In this document: one piece after another, positions 9,340 to 18,739 of the stretch
How positions within the stretch are numbered: position 1 is the stretch's first letter
Layout: every line of letters starts with the position of its first letter
Virus record (IMG/VR): IMGVR_UViG_3300025154_000083
Coordinates: 1-64,000 of that record
Strand: one strand, 5' to 3'
DNA length: 64,000 nt
From: a virus
Program-made: the position numbers and the translations under genes
The notes under the pieces: generated by a model
What the model saw: only the letters and a program-made list of their open reading frames with translations
What the model was told of the DNA's origin: nothing
Databases searched by the model: none

Positions 9340-9900
9340 ATGCCAAAGACACGATTCAAAAACTTTGCGGTATCCACCCTTCTGAACGCCATAACGAGAT
9401 CGGCGGCAAGCCTTCAATGCCAGTCCGGAGACGCAAGTAAGTTCTATGCCATAGGCTCGGGCGAAATCATGTGGATCACCCTGGAAGACGAGGATGGCAA
9501 CAGGGAGATCATGAAATGCACCGCAAGGACGAGCAACACCTTTACGGTTTCCAGGGGCCAGCAGGGCACGGAAGCCAGGGCATGGGCGGCCGGCGTATTG
9601 ATCGAAGGCAGGCTCACGGCTTCCGACCTCGACACGATCCTGCAGGGCCTTGAAGTGGAAACGAAGTCCTGGACGCCTGGAGCCATTGCAAGCGGTGCCG
9701 AGCTCGGAGTTGATATTGCAGTAGCAGAGGCCGAGCTTGGTGATTTCGTGATCGCATCGGCAAGCGTCGATCTTCAGGGCATGAAGCCGAGCTACTACAT
9801 AGAATCGGCCAACACCGCTCATTACATTCTGCGGAACGACACCGGGGCGCCCATTACCCTTGGGACATTCACCATCTATGTTCGGGTGATCAAGAAGTAG
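9340..9900 (+). CDS. small fibre or tail protein with an ITxxxTSxTV-type domain
   Basis: A 186-residue protein. Residues about 15-90 (EIMWITLEDEDGNREIMKCT, TFTVSRGQQGTEARAWAAG, IEGRLTAS) match the domain at the N-terminus of the tailspike at 32677 (LTVERGKEGTVAREWAVG, GCRLTSS). This shared domain is common in phage tail proteins, where it attaches variable tips. The C-terminal part is a short beta domain ending TFTIYVRVIKK. Confidence 0.55.
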   Translation: MPKTRFKNFAVSTLLNAITRSAASLQCQSGDASKFYAIGSGEIMWITLEDEDGNREIMKCTARTSNTFTVSRGQQGTEARAWAAGVLIEGRLTASDLDTILQGLEVETKSWTPGAIASGAELGVDIAVAEAELGDFVIASASVDLQGMKPSYYIESANTAHYILRNDTGAPITLGTFTIYVRVIKK

Positions 9901-9940
9901 CTCGAGGCAAGAGGTAGTTCAGCGCAATAAATCCTTGATC

Positions 9941-9985
9941 GATCAATTCTTGACTGGATCAATTCTTGACTGGATCAATCCTTGG
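9941..9985 (+). repeat. 16-bp tandem direct repeat before the large virion gene
   Basis: GATCAATTCTTGACTG occurs twice in a row (9941-9956, 9957-9972) and a third partial copy GATCAATCCTTGG follows. The palindrome TTGATCGATCAA overlaps the left end. Each unit carries a TTGAC that could act as a -35 element. It lies just upstream of the ribosome binding site of the 10007 gene. Confidence 0.7.
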
Positions 9986-10006
9986 AAGGAAGGAGCACCC
10001 ACCTTC

Positions 10007-12445
10007 ATGGCAACTCTCGTGTTCAAGGGATTCTCGGGCGAGGTCCCGCGCCTCTCCCCGAAAGACCTTGCCAACAATCAGGCGACCTATGCGAAGAACT
10101 GCAAGCTTTACTCCGGGAAGATCATGCCGCTCCGGAACTATGTCGATATCCTGAACCTTGGCACCCTTGCTTCTCCACCGCTCTCCATTTACAAATTCGG
10201 CTCCGCTCCGTACTGGCTCTATTGGACTTCCGATGTGAACGTGGTGAAGAGCCCGTTAGCCGACGTGGACGATAGAACCTACGTCACCGGGATGGACGTT
10301 CCCCGCATTTTCGATTCCACCATGATCACGGGGCACACCGCGGCATCAACAAGCCTCACATCCTACCGGCTTGGAGTCCCGCGCCCGGACAAGGCCCCCA
10401 TCGTCGAGCGGGAAATGCTCTACAAGATAGACAAGAATTCCGTTAAGGGCGGGATCGGCATGTCGGCTGTCGGATATCACGCCATATGCCTTGGAGGAGA
10501 GCCCGAGAAAATAGAGCGCGTTACCGATGAGCAACAATCCATCGCCTACGTCTATACCAACGTCAACAGTTGGGGCGAGGAAGGGGCGGAATCCCCTCCT
10601 TCGAGGATAATCGATCATTGGGCCGGTACAGACAGAAAAGAAAGCCTGAATGCCACAACGGGGCTATGGGCGGCCACTGCCAGCGGGACTGATGAGTGGC
10701 GGTTTGTCGGGTCCCTCGACCTCATTCCGTCATCTGTTTCCGTGAAGGGGGCGGCTTATCTTCGGAATGGAGTCGCCGGCGAGCTTCGTGTTGGCGAGTG
10801 GGCATGGACCGGGACTTCCATCATTATCCGCCTGGCTGAGTCCGACCCGGATCCCAACAACCTGGAAGACGACGATATCGAAGCTGGATGGCAGCGGTAT
10901 GTTGATGTTTCGGGGTTCGTTGACACCTACGAGAACGACGCCGAGGAATCCGTTGCGCTGAGCGCAGAGCATCACATAACGAAGCGAAGGATCTATCGGG
11001 TAAACACGGGGTCGTCGGCAGCGGTCTATCAGTTTGTTGATGAAATCGACGTCGCTGACACCACATACAGGGACGTGATCTTGTCGGCCGACCTCGGGGA
11101 GGTCCTTGCCACGTCCACTTACCTTCCTCCGCCCGAAGACTTGATAGGCATCATCCCCCTTCCAGGAGGAGGCATGGCCGGATTCAGGCAGGGAGAAAAC
11201 TCGAACGAGCTGTGCCTGTGCGTGCCGTACAAGTGCTACGCTTGGCCGTCCGGATACCGGGAGACGGTCAATTCATCCATTGTTGCAATCGGGTCATCGG
11301 GAAACACCATCGTGATCGGAACCGACAAGGAGACCCTGCTCTACACCGGTCTCGATCCGGCATCCATGGCCTTTGACGACAACTCCATTCAGAAGCCGTG
11401 CCTTTCGAAGCGCGGGATGGTGACAACGGAAAGCGGGGTGTTCTTCCCTACGGTTGACGGGGTTCTGGTAGTGGGGCCCGGGGGAGCAAGGGTTGCAACG
11501 AATGATATTTTCAGGGAGCGCGAGTGGCGCATGATGCAGCCAGAGACCATGCTTTCGTTCTTTTTGAATCAGAACTATGTGGCATACCATGATTATGATT
11601 TCGATCTGAATTTCATGGCCGACCAGGAAGCCAGGAGAGCGGATAATATTGAGGTCTATTTCGGTGAAGGAGAGATCTCCGGATCGATTGGAAGCCACGG
11701 GATAGGGATGCGTGCCATCGGGTCGAGCCTGATAAAATCCGTGTATATTGACATGATACAGAGCGGGACCGGCGGGCTTGGCAGCGGAGACAGCGGAGAC
11801 AGCGGGGAAGGTTTCCTTATTGGAGGTGGAATCTCTGAGGGAACGCTCATTCGTCTTGATCATTCCCTTGCAGGATACTTGAGCCATGAAGAAGGTCTCC
11901 TTTACGTGGTTCAGAAGATCTCGGGGAATTATGTGATCCGGAAGCTCGACGGCCACGAGACGCAAAACATGCTCTGCACTTGGACAAGTAAGGTTCATGA
12001 GTTTCCTGGGCTCGTAAACTTCGGGGCCGCGAAGGTGGTTGCAGACTATGGAGATCCGGTGCCGGCGGCGAAGCGGGCCGCTTATGATGCGTACCGGGAT
12101 GCCGTCATTGCCGCGAATGAGGCGCTCATGGATAGTGATGAGGGGGTGGGCGGGTCCATAGACGCTTTTGATATGAATGACGTGGCCGTGAATGATGATA
12201 AGCTGAAAGATGTTCCGGTCGAGATGGCCGATGACCCGACGTTGCTTTTCAGGCTGTTTGTGGCAGATCGTGGCGGGAGCGTGCTCAAGCTCAAGTATCA
12301 GAAGATGGTTTCAGCGAACACGCCCTTCCGCCTTCCCGGAAAGTATCGGGGGAGGAAAGGGAAGATCAGTATTGTGAGCGATATCGACGTCGATGAAGTT
12401 CGTCTTGCTACCAGCATCGAGGAGCTTGTGCAGGTTGGAGGGTAG
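10007..12445 (+). CDS. large virion structural protein (podoviral, beta-propeller-like)
   Basis: The start is ATG 10007, after GGAAGGAAGGAG; the upstream extension to 9935 is repeat sequence. The 812-residue product begins FKGFSGEVPRLSPKDL and NCKLYSGKIMPLRNY, the usual opening of a conserved podoviral virion protein in the tail region. The middle repeats strand-loop units such as LLYTGLDPASM and GVFFPTVDGVLVVG, which suggest a propeller. The C-terminus is acidic. Its exact place in the particle is not known from the sequence. Confidence 0.6.
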   Translation: MATLVFKGFSGEVPRLSPKDLANNQATYAKNCKLYSGKIMPLRNYVDILNLGTLASPPLSIYKFGSAPYWLYWTSDVNVVKSPLADVDDRTYVTGMDVPRIFDSTMITGHTAASTSLTSYRLGVPRPDKAPIVEREMLYKIDKNSVKGGIGMSAVGYHAICLGGEPEKIERVTDEQQSIAYVYTNVNSWGEEGAESPPSRIIDHWAGTDRKESLNATTGLWAATASGTDEWRFVGSLDLIPSSVSVKGAAYLRNGVAGELRVGEWAWTGTSIIIRLAESDPDPNNLEDDDIEAGWQRYVDVSGFVDTYENDAEESVALSAEHHITKRRIYRVNTGSSAAVYQFVDEIDVADTTYRDVILSADLGEVLATSTYLPPPEDLIGIIPLPGGGMAGFRQGENSNELCLCVPYKCYAWPSGYRETVNSSIVAIGSSGNTIVIGTDKETLLYTGLDPASMAFDDNSIQKPCLSKRGMVTTESGVFFPTVDGVLVVGPGGARVATNDIFREREWRMMQPETMLSFFLNQNYVAYHDYDFDLNFMADQEARRADNIEVYFGEGEISGSIGSHGIGMRAIGSSLIKSVYIDMIQSGTGGLGSGDSGDSGEGFLIGGGISEGTLIRLDHSLAGYLSHEEGLLYVVQKISGNYVIRKLDGHETQNMLCTWTSKVHEFPGLVNFGAAKVVADYGDPVPAAKRAAYDAYRDAVIAANEALMDSDEGVGGSIDAFDMNDVAVNDDKLKDVPVEMADDPTLLFRLFVADRGGSVLKLKYQKMVSANTPFRLPGKYRGRKGKISIVSDIDVDEVRLATSIEELVQVGG

Positions 12446-12469
12446 GAGTGGAGTGGAGTGGAGTGGAGT
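12445..12469 (+). repeat. (GGAGT)5 microsatellite
   Basis: Five GGAGT units run from the last base of the stop codon into the short gap before the next gene. The units resemble ribosome binding sites. Slippage here would change the spacing between the two genes but not their reading frames. Confidence 0.8.
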
Positions 12470-12493
12470 GATGAAGGGGAAGAACGATAAATC

Positions 12494-13441
12494 ATGGCAA
12501 AAATCACCAAGATAAAATCAATCGGAAACATCCCGCTCAATATAGATCCCGATGTTCGCCGCATCCTCACAGCCTTGAAGGAGAGGGCCGAGATCCTGTT
12601 TGGAGACCGCGCCTCCGATTCCGGTGAAAAGTACCAGAGCTATGCCGAGTTTGTTGAATCGCTTGAATCCGTCAACCAGGCACTGTCTGGGAAAGCCGAA
12701 ACCGATCACGGCCACGAAGAAACGTATTACACCAAGGAATCCACGGACAAGAGATTGTCCGAGATGAGGATCTTGGATTTAGAGGATGTTGAGTTTGAAA
12801 CCGGGACCGAGAATGCCGGAAAGATCCTCTTCGTAAACAGGGAGAGCGGGGCCGTTGACGTGATCCCAGGGGTAATGATTGGCGAGGAAGGGAACGTGGA
12901 GCTCTCCGAGGGCGCCGTAGCTTTCGAGGACATTTCCGTGTCCGGCCTTTCCCTTTCCGGCCCGATAGCACCAGCGGTAGCGGCCGGGCTCGTTCCGGTG
13001 TTTGCGGCCGGGAGCTGCATAGGGGTCGGCTTCGACGGGGCCGGCGCGCTAGAGGAGCTTCACGGAGAAATCCTCCTTCCCGGAAGATATTTGGAAGGGT
13101 CGGATGTCATCCCGTTTGTTTCCTGGATGCCGGCGGTTGCCGGGGCCGGGGATGTTAAATGGCAGCTCGAGTATTCCTGGCAGAATGACGGAGAGGCTTT
13201 CGCGGCTCCAACGACTATCGATGTCGTTTCTTCATCATCCGGAACCGCATGGCAGCCAGAGCGGGCAGCATTCGCCGCCGTCTCCGGGAGCGGCATACTG
13301 GTCAGGTCCAAGATAGTTTTCAGGGTCTTCCGGGATTCTCTGGATGGCGACGACACTTACGGAAGCGATGCCGTGCTTCTCGATGTTGGATTCACGATCC
13401 AGGTTGACGGATTTGGGATGAAGACTGCGGATGCTAAATAA
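12494..13441 (+). CDS. tail fibre-like protein
   Basis: A 315-residue protein. The N-terminal 60 residues are helical (ILTALKERAEILFGDR). A short HGHEETYYTKESTDKRLSEM segment with GxAxxxHxH character is typical of phage fibre shafts, where His residues bind metal. The rest is beta-rich and ends in a small domain (FTIQVDGFGM). It lies among virion genes, so a fibre or fibre adaptor is likely. Confidence 0.55.
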   Translation: MAKITKIKSIGNIPLNIDPDVRRILTALKERAEILFGDRASDSGEKYQSYAEFVESLESVNQALSGKAETDHGHEETYYTKESTDKRLSEMRILDLEDVEFETGTENAGKILFVNRESGAVDVIPGVMIGEEGNVELSEGAVAFEDISVSGLSLSGPIAPAVAAGLVPVFAAGSCIGVGFDGAGALEELHGEILLPGRYLEGSDVIPFVSWMPAVAGAGDVKWQLEYSWQNDGEAFAAPTTIDVVSSSSGTAWQPERAAFAAVSGSGILVRSKIVFRVFRDSLDGDDTYGSDAVLLDVGFTIQVDGFGMKTADAK

Positions 13442-13495
13442 GGCTCAAGAGACCTGAATTTTATAGTTTCACCACAAAAGAAAGGATTCCCCTTC

Positions 13496-14377
13496 ATGGC
13501 GACTACGATTCCGAATCTCCAAGCAGACTTCATGAATCGGTACACGAGTGAGGTTCCTCCAATGCCGGGGCTCATGGGCGGACTGACCGGGCAGGGTGGT
13601 GCGGCGGGTGGTGCGGCGGGTGGTGCGGCGGGTGGGGGTGGCGGAAGGACTGGCGGGATCGGGCTGGTGCAGAATCGGTCTGCTTCTCAGTGGAGCGGAG
13701 TGGGTACTGATGGTGGAGTTGGAGGTGGATCTGGAGGTGGAGTTGGCACTTCCGGAGGTGTGGCTTCTCAAAGTAGGGCGCAAATAGATCCCTTATCTTT
13801 TAGTGCCGGGGTTGGCGGAGGGCTTTCCGGGCCGGGTGCAACCGGTGATCTTGACGGGGACCTTGATGCCGGGATTCCGGGGCATCATAGCGCGGAAGAT
13901 TATGGTGGGGTTATTGGCGACATTCATTCAGGGCTTCAGGGGGCGTTCGGGGCCTTATCCAACCTCGGAGGCTTTGGCGCATTATCCCAAGCCGCTTCAT
14001 ATTCGCAGCAAAAAGACTTTGATAAAACCAACGTCGATAAGCCGAGCACGATTGCCGCAATGGATCCAATGGGCTTCGGCGTGTTCGGAGGAACCCCTGT
14101 TTCGGGGATACTTGGAATGGTCGGGATGCTTGCCGATAAGATGGGATTTGGTTTCGATCCCGCGATTGCCGGCGAGGACCTCGGGGGGTACGGACTTGGC
14201 GAAGGATTTGGCGGGGCGGCCGGCGTTGCCGGTGTGAGCGGGTTTGGCGGTGGAGGGAGTTATGGAGAGGGATATGGCGGACTCAGCGGAGACATGGGTG
14301 GGTTCGGGGAAGGAAGCATAGGTGCTGGAAACAGCCAGGGGGCCGGTGACGAGGGTGATGGCGGATCTACTTGGTAA
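13496..14377 (+). CDS. glycine-rich virion-module protein
   Basis: A 293-residue protein with long Gly, Ala and Ser tracts. Tandem GGAA repeats stand near residues 35-48 and GGSGGG near 75-85, and a final region again is nearly all Gly with Ser and Tyr. One hydrophobic helix-like segment is present near residue 205 (VSGILGMVGMLADKMGF). No family is recognised. It sits next to the internal virion proteins, so it may be part of the ejected set. Confidence 0.5.
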   Translation: MATTIPNLQADFMNRYTSEVPPMPGLMGGLTGQGGAAGGAAGGAAGGGGGRTGGIGLVQNRSASQWSGVGTDGGVGGGSGGGVGTSGGVASQSRAQIDPLSFSAGVGGGLSGPGATGDLDGDLDAGIPGHHSAEDYGGVIGDIHSGLQGAFGALSNLGGFGALSQAASYSQQKDFDKTNVDKPSTIAAMDPMGFGVFGGTPVSGILGMVGMLADKMGFGFDPAIAGEDLGGYGLGEGFGGAAGVAGVSGFGGGGSYGEGYGGLSGDMGGFGEGSIGAGNSQGAGDEGDGGSTW

Positions 14378-14443
14378 GAAAGCCTTCTGGTAACAATTCT
14401 TGACCGGACCGACTCATTATTTGAATAAAAAGGGAGAAAGCTC

Positions 14444-15718
14444 ATGGCCTTTGACTGGGGTGGAGCAATAAGTGGCGCGGCAACCATAGGAAGCTCGGTT
14501 TTCAGCTATCTCAACGGCAAGAAGGCTATGGGAATGGCCGATGATATGTACGGGGCGTCGCAGGAGCTTACTGAGGCCCAGGCAGCCCTGATCATGCAAA
14601 TGATGGAGCAGTCCGGGGAGCAATGGGATTACTGGAAGAAATTCGAGCTTCCCATTCAAAGGCAGCTCTCGAAAGACTATTTGAATACCTACCTTCCCAT
14701 GCAAAAGCAAGTGGCCAGGGCATACATGCGCGACCAGCTTCCGCTGGAGCACAAGATCATGGTGCAGGCGCAGGAAGAGCCGAAGTATGACACACTCATG
14801 GGCCAGGCCGCGGCCGATGTTGCACAGGGCTTCGACAACACCCGGGAGCAATCCGGGCGCGCCCTTGGCCGGTATGGCATCAACCCGAATTCCGGGAGGT
14901 TTGCCGACGCGCAAAGACAGCAGGACCTCGCGCAATCAGCCATGACCGCCGGGGCGAGAACGACGGCTCGGGATAAGGCGGATGAGGTGAGTTGGGGGAG
15001 GCGCATCCAGGCAGCCGGGATCAAGCGCGGGCTGGCCTATCCCTCTCCAAGCGGTAACGTCGGGAACATGGCCATGAACACTCAAGGTCAGGCACTGGCC
15101 GGCGCCGGAAATGCCGCGAGCCAGTACGCGAGCCTCGGAAATACGGCGGCCGGATACGGAGCGCAGAGCATGTACGGGCTCGGGCAGGGATTGAATCAGC
15201 TCACGGGGAGCGGGAGCGGGTCGCTTCAGGGAATGTGGAATAACATTTCAGGGCTGTTCAAGGAATACGGCGGGCCGGTTCGGGAAGGAGAGCGGTATAT
15301 TGTCGGTGAAGCCGGGCCGGAAGAGTTCGTTGCGCCCGCTGACGGGATGATCGTTCCAAATCCTGCGACCATGGAGCAGATGGGGCGGTGGAAGGGCGGG
15401 GGAGGGGGCGGCGGCGGAATAATGGATGGCGGCGGCGGCATGATGCCTGGAAGGGGCAGGGGCCTCATGAGTGCCGACGGTGAAGGATATGGCGAAGGCG
15501 GTTATGGCGCAGGGAACAGGCAAGCCCCTCCCCTTCAAGGCGGATTCCCGAAAAACGTGCCCTGCAGAACGGCTAATCGTGAAGATCCTCCCATGGACAT
15601 GATGCAGGCTGGAGAGATTTCGGAATTGCTGAGAAAGCTGGTCGAGCTTTCCGGGGGGAAGTCCTTGATGGGGAATGGTGCTCCGCTTTCCGGGGAGATT
15701 GTTTTGCGGCAGGGGTAG
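14444..15718 (+). CDS. internal virion protein with tape-measure-type C-terminal motif
   Basis: A 424-residue protein. The N-terminus has a small hydrophobic segment (AISGAATIGSSVFSYL) and long helices rich in Q and A, as in T7 gp14-type ejection proteins. From about residue 275, YGGPVREGERYIVGEAGPEE and then FVAPADGMIVPN form the motif often found at the end of tape-measure proteins. Gly tracts and a PPLQGGFP peptide encoded by the dispersed repeat follow. It likely helps DNA cross the cell envelope. Confidence 0.6.
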   Translation: MAFDWGGAISGAATIGSSVFSYLNGKKAMGMADDMYGASQELTEAQAALIMQMMEQSGEQWDYWKKFELPIQRQLSKDYLNTYLPMQKQVARAYMRDQLPLEHKIMVQAQEEPKYDTLMGQAAADVAQGFDNTREQSGRALGRYGINPNSGRFADAQRQQDLAQSAMTAGARTTARDKADEVSWGRRIQAAGIKRGLAYPSPSGNVGNMAMNTQGQALAGAGNAASQYASLGNTAAGYGAQSMYGLGQGLNQLTGSGSGSLQGMWNNISGLFKEYGGPVREGERYIVGEAGPEEFVAPADGMIVPNPATMEQMGRWKGGGGGGGGIMDGGGGMMPGRGRGLMSADGEGYGEGGYGAGNRQAPPLQGGFPKNVPCRTANREDPPMDMMQAGEISELLRKLVELSGGKSLMGNGAPLSGEIVLRQG

Positions 15719-15737
15719 GAATTGAATCGAGCAATGC

Positions 15738-15774
15738 TATTTCATTTTTACCCTAATTATTGAACTATGAAATA
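15738..15774 (+). other. AT-rich stem-loop between internal virion genes
   Basis: TATTTCAT pairs with ATGAAATA across a 21-base loop. The string ATGAAATAAAAT also occurs near 18160, in the gap after the next gene. These are the two most AT-rich gaps of the late region and could hold terminators or late promoters; neither shows a clear sigma70 pair. Confidence 0.3.
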
Positions 15775-15820
15775 AAATGACCACTCACAATAACCGTGAA
15801 TCGCAATAAGGAGAAAGTCC

Positions 15821-18133
15821 ATGGCTGGATGGGGAGGCATCGTATCCGGTACGGCTCCAAGTTTGATGTATAAAGGCTACCAGGACGCACAAACGCAGGA
15901 GCTTGGCCAGCAGCGGGCGGGCCTCGTAAACCAGGGGCTGCAAAGCGAGATCGACCAGCAGAAGGCGAATGAACCGCTGGTTCAGGCCGAGCGTGGGCTC
16001 AAGATGGAAGGGCTCGAGGAGCAGAAGAACTACAACGCCTTCATGCGTGATTTCCTTCCCGTGGCAAAGCGGGCCGTGGCGACGCAGGACCCCCAAGTCG
16101 TGGCCGATATGCTGAGCTATGACGGGTATGTACCCGACGGCAGGAAGTACAAGGGCGGCGTCAAGGTTGATCCGAGAACTGGAGTGAAGGCGTTCACCCT
16201 TACCGATGATGCCGGGAATGCACAGGAGTTCGGCAGCATCAACGAAATGCTGGAGGTTCCCATGGCCCTGGCGAATCCCAAGAATTTCATGGGATGGATC
16301 GCGGAAAGCAGGCAGAGCAGGGCCAAGGAAGCTCAGTGGATGAAAGACAAGGCCTGGGACGTTCGGAAGATGGGGATTGAGCGGGCCAATGAGCTTGAGA
16401 AGTTGGATGTTGGGCATGGGTACAAGCTTGACGAGGCAACGCACCAGGGAAGCATCGATGTTCAGAAGGCCAGGCTTACCCCGACCCCCGAAGAGAAGAA
16501 CACCATGATGTATGTCGAGTCCCTCGGGGTCGATCCCGTGCAGGCCAACATGATCATGCATTCGGTGAGCAGGGGAGACGATGCCGCATATCAGCGCGCG
16601 GTACTGGCGGCGGCCGGGAATATTTTCCAGAATTCTTTCGATACCGAGTCGGCACAGAAGAAGGTTGATGGGCTGAAGGCTTATGCCGACAAGCTCAGAA
16701 AGTCTTCTTTGTGGGGTGGCGGTGGCGGTGAAGGTGGGGCTGGGAGTGCCGGGCAGGGAGGCCAAGCAGTCCCTGGAGATCCTCAATCGGTTTATGACCA
16801 GATCAAAGCGAAGTACCCCAACAAATCCGAAGCAGAGATCAAGAAGGCGGCAGAGGCCATATCTCAGAAACTATCGCAGGGATCTCCCGGTGGCGGGGCA
16901 CCAGGCGCACCCGGAAACGCATCACCCTCGAAGGGAGGAGGCCTATCCCCTTCAGGGCGAACCATGCAGGAGCTTGATGAAATGGAGCTTCCATCGACGG
17001 GGGATGGTAGTGCAGGCGCATCGCAACAAGCGCCATTCGTCCCCTTCAGAGCACCTTCCGTCCCGTCTCGTGTCACGCCGACCAACCAGCAAGAGGCATC
17101 TCTCGGAAGTCGCATCCTGTCAGCGATATCCCCAAACGAGGCATACGCAGCCGAGACAGCGCCGGGTGTTACCGGCAAAAGAGGCCTATCCACCAGGCCA
17201 ACCACGGCCGCCCCTCTTGCCCGTCAAGGAGCCGGAGGAGCACGCGGCCTCATGATGGCAGACTATGCGCCCGAGGCCTGGGCTGGAATGCCGTTGAGCG
17301 AGCGAGTCAAGTATGTCATGGAGCGCGAGGGAGAGGCCGAAAGGCAGCAGAAGGAGGATACGTTCGCATCCCTTCCCATTGGAGAGCGTGCGAGGATTGT
17401 CATGAGCGGAGCGCCGGAAGGATCAACCAAGGCTTACGGGGATACTTTTCGGCGGAGCGGGATTCCCGTGTCGCAGGGGCAGCAGGGGCAGCAGGGGCTA
17501 TCCGCAGGAACTGAAATCGGTGCGGTTGGAACGGGTCCCGTTGCTCAGCAACAGCAGCAGCAACAGCAGCAGCAACAGCCGTCGCTTTCAATGTTTTCCG
17601 GGAAGGCCAATCAATTTCTCCTTCAAGGGAATGGCGGGGCGGTTGGCGGTGGGGCTGCGGGTGGCAATGTGACGACGCCCCTTGCTCCTCAGTCTCGCGG
17701 ACTCCAGGTTCAGCGGCCCGCTCGGCAGGATCAATTCCAGCCCCAGCAGCAAGTTTCTCCCCAGCCTCAGCAGCAACCCACTTCCCCACAGCAATCCGGT
17801 CAGCGCCCAATAACCGACAAGTGGGGCGACCAGGTAATTCCTGGAAGGGGAACGCCGGTACTCTGGCACGAGCTCCCCGTGAGAGACAGGGCCGAGGACG
17901 TGCAGCAAGTGGTGCGTGGAGAGCGGTCCATGGGAGCAAGGAAGGACCGCGCCATTTTCGAGGCTTTTGCTTTGGCGAACGAGGACCCGGCGCTTGCGGC
18001 CGAGGTGCTGGCCATGGGGATGAAGGTGGGGAAGATTCCGCCGATTTTTATGTGGGAGAGCGATAATACTGCGTTGCCTGAGTATCAGCAGGGAGATGGA
18101 AGAGGTTTGGCGAGAGGTGGCATTGGTGGTTGA
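15821..18133 (+). CDS. internal virion or ejection protein with low-complexity tail
   Basis: A 770-residue protein. Residues 1-300 are helical with many Q, E and K (QRAGLVNQGLQSEIDQQKAN) and resemble podoviral ejection proteins. From about residue 300 the chain becomes a linker rich in Gly, Pro, Ser and Gln, with a polyglutamine run near residues 574-586 encoded by mixed CAG and CAA codons. A motif DKWGDQVIPGRGTPVLWHEL near the end is followed by a helical segment. It is the gene before the giant protein, with a small AT-rich gene between. Confidence 0.55.
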   Translation: MAGWGGIVSGTAPSLMYKGYQDAQTQELGQQRAGLVNQGLQSEIDQQKANEPLVQAERGLKMEGLEEQKNYNAFMRDFLPVAKRAVATQDPQVVADMLSYDGYVPDGRKYKGGVKVDPRTGVKAFTLTDDAGNAQEFGSINEMLEVPMALANPKNFMGWIAESRQSRAKEAQWMKDKAWDVRKMGIERANELEKLDVGHGYKLDEATHQGSIDVQKARLTPTPEEKNTMMYVESLGVDPVQANMIMHSVSRGDDAAYQRAVLAAAGNIFQNSFDTESAQKKVDGLKAYADKLRKSSLWGGGGGEGGAGSAGQGGQAVPGDPQSVYDQIKAKYPNKSEAEIKKAAEAISQKLSQGSPGGGAPGAPGNASPSKGGGLSPSGRTMQELDEMELPSTGDGSAGASQQAPFVPFRAPSVPSRVTPTNQQEASLGSRILSAISPNEAYAAETAPGVTGKRGLSTRPTTAAPLARQGAGGARGLMMADYAPEAWAGMPLSERVKYVMEREGEAERQQKEDTFASLPIGERARIVMSGAPEGSTKAYGDTFRRSGIPVSQGQQGQQGLSAGTEIGAVGTGPVAQQQQQQQQQQQPSLSMFSGKANQFLLQGNGGAVGGGAAGGNVTTPLAPQSRGLQVQRPARQDQFQPQQQVSPQPQQQPTSPQQSGQRPITDKWGDQVIPGRGTPVLWHELPVRDRAEDVQQVVRGERSMGARKDRAIFEAFALANEDPALAAEVLAMGMKVGKIPPIFMWESDNTALPEYQQGDGRGLARGGIGG

Positions 18134-18250
18134 TTTGTTGATTGCGTTCTTCTCTTTCATGAAATAAAATAAATTCGTAGCCTGTTTTAGTGGGCTGGAA
18201 TGGGTAGCGGTCATCAACGACCATCAACGACATGAGAGAGGAGAAATATT

Positions 18251-18622
18251 ATGGGAAAAGCGATAATAAAAGTCTTGAATTCAAGAATTGGCTTCGCTGA
18301 AAACGTGAAATTACTTGGGTTCGATAACGATATTAACCGTTTCGGGTGCTTGTTGTATGTAGAGCATCCCGAAATTACTGGATTGCAAGAACATGAATGG
18401 CATCATCTTAGTTTGAATGCTGCGATTAGCATATTCCCTTTCCTCTTCAAGAAAAAAGATCCCATTCTTTATCGAGACTTCTCCGACATCCGGGCAGCAT
18501 TAAAGCGAGTGGATGATCTTGATCGACTGGCAAAGTCTAAGATTGATTCTCCAGAGAGTGACGATTCCGATTCTTTTTTCAAAATACTGTTAAGAGATTT
18601 CACGGGAAAGCCAGTTGAATGA
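18251..18622 (+). CDS. small hypothetical protein, probable late insertion
   Basis: A 123-residue soluble protein with GAGAGGAG upstream. It shows no family I recognise. The N-terminal half has beta character (FGCLLYVEHPEITG, EWHHLSLNAAI) and the C-terminal half is helical and acidic. Its bases are clearly richer in A and T than those of its neighbours, and it has its own gap sequences on both sides, so it looks like a later insertion between two linked virion genes. Confidence 0.5.
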   Translation: MGKAIIKVLNSRIGFAENVKLLGFDNDINRFGCLLYVEHPEITGLQEHEWHHLSLNAAISIFPFLFKKKDPILYRDFSDIRAALKRVDDLDRLAKSKIDSPESDDSDSFFKILLRDFTGKPVE

Positions 18623-18739
18623 AGGATGTTCCACCCGTCATTTCCAGAGGCAGAAACCTCTGGTACTTTCCAATTTTGAAAATCCGAAAGCCCTGGTCCG
18701 CAACCATCCACGCATAAAGTCAGGAAGGATCACCCACCC

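Noticed and set aside
16683-17255. 190-codon open frame on the plus strand inside the 15821 gene
   Set aside because: Product is biased to Arg, Pro, Ser and His with no ribosome binding site; it is the shadow of a GC-rich Pro/Gly linker. Unlike the 24183 frame, its composition is not protein-like.
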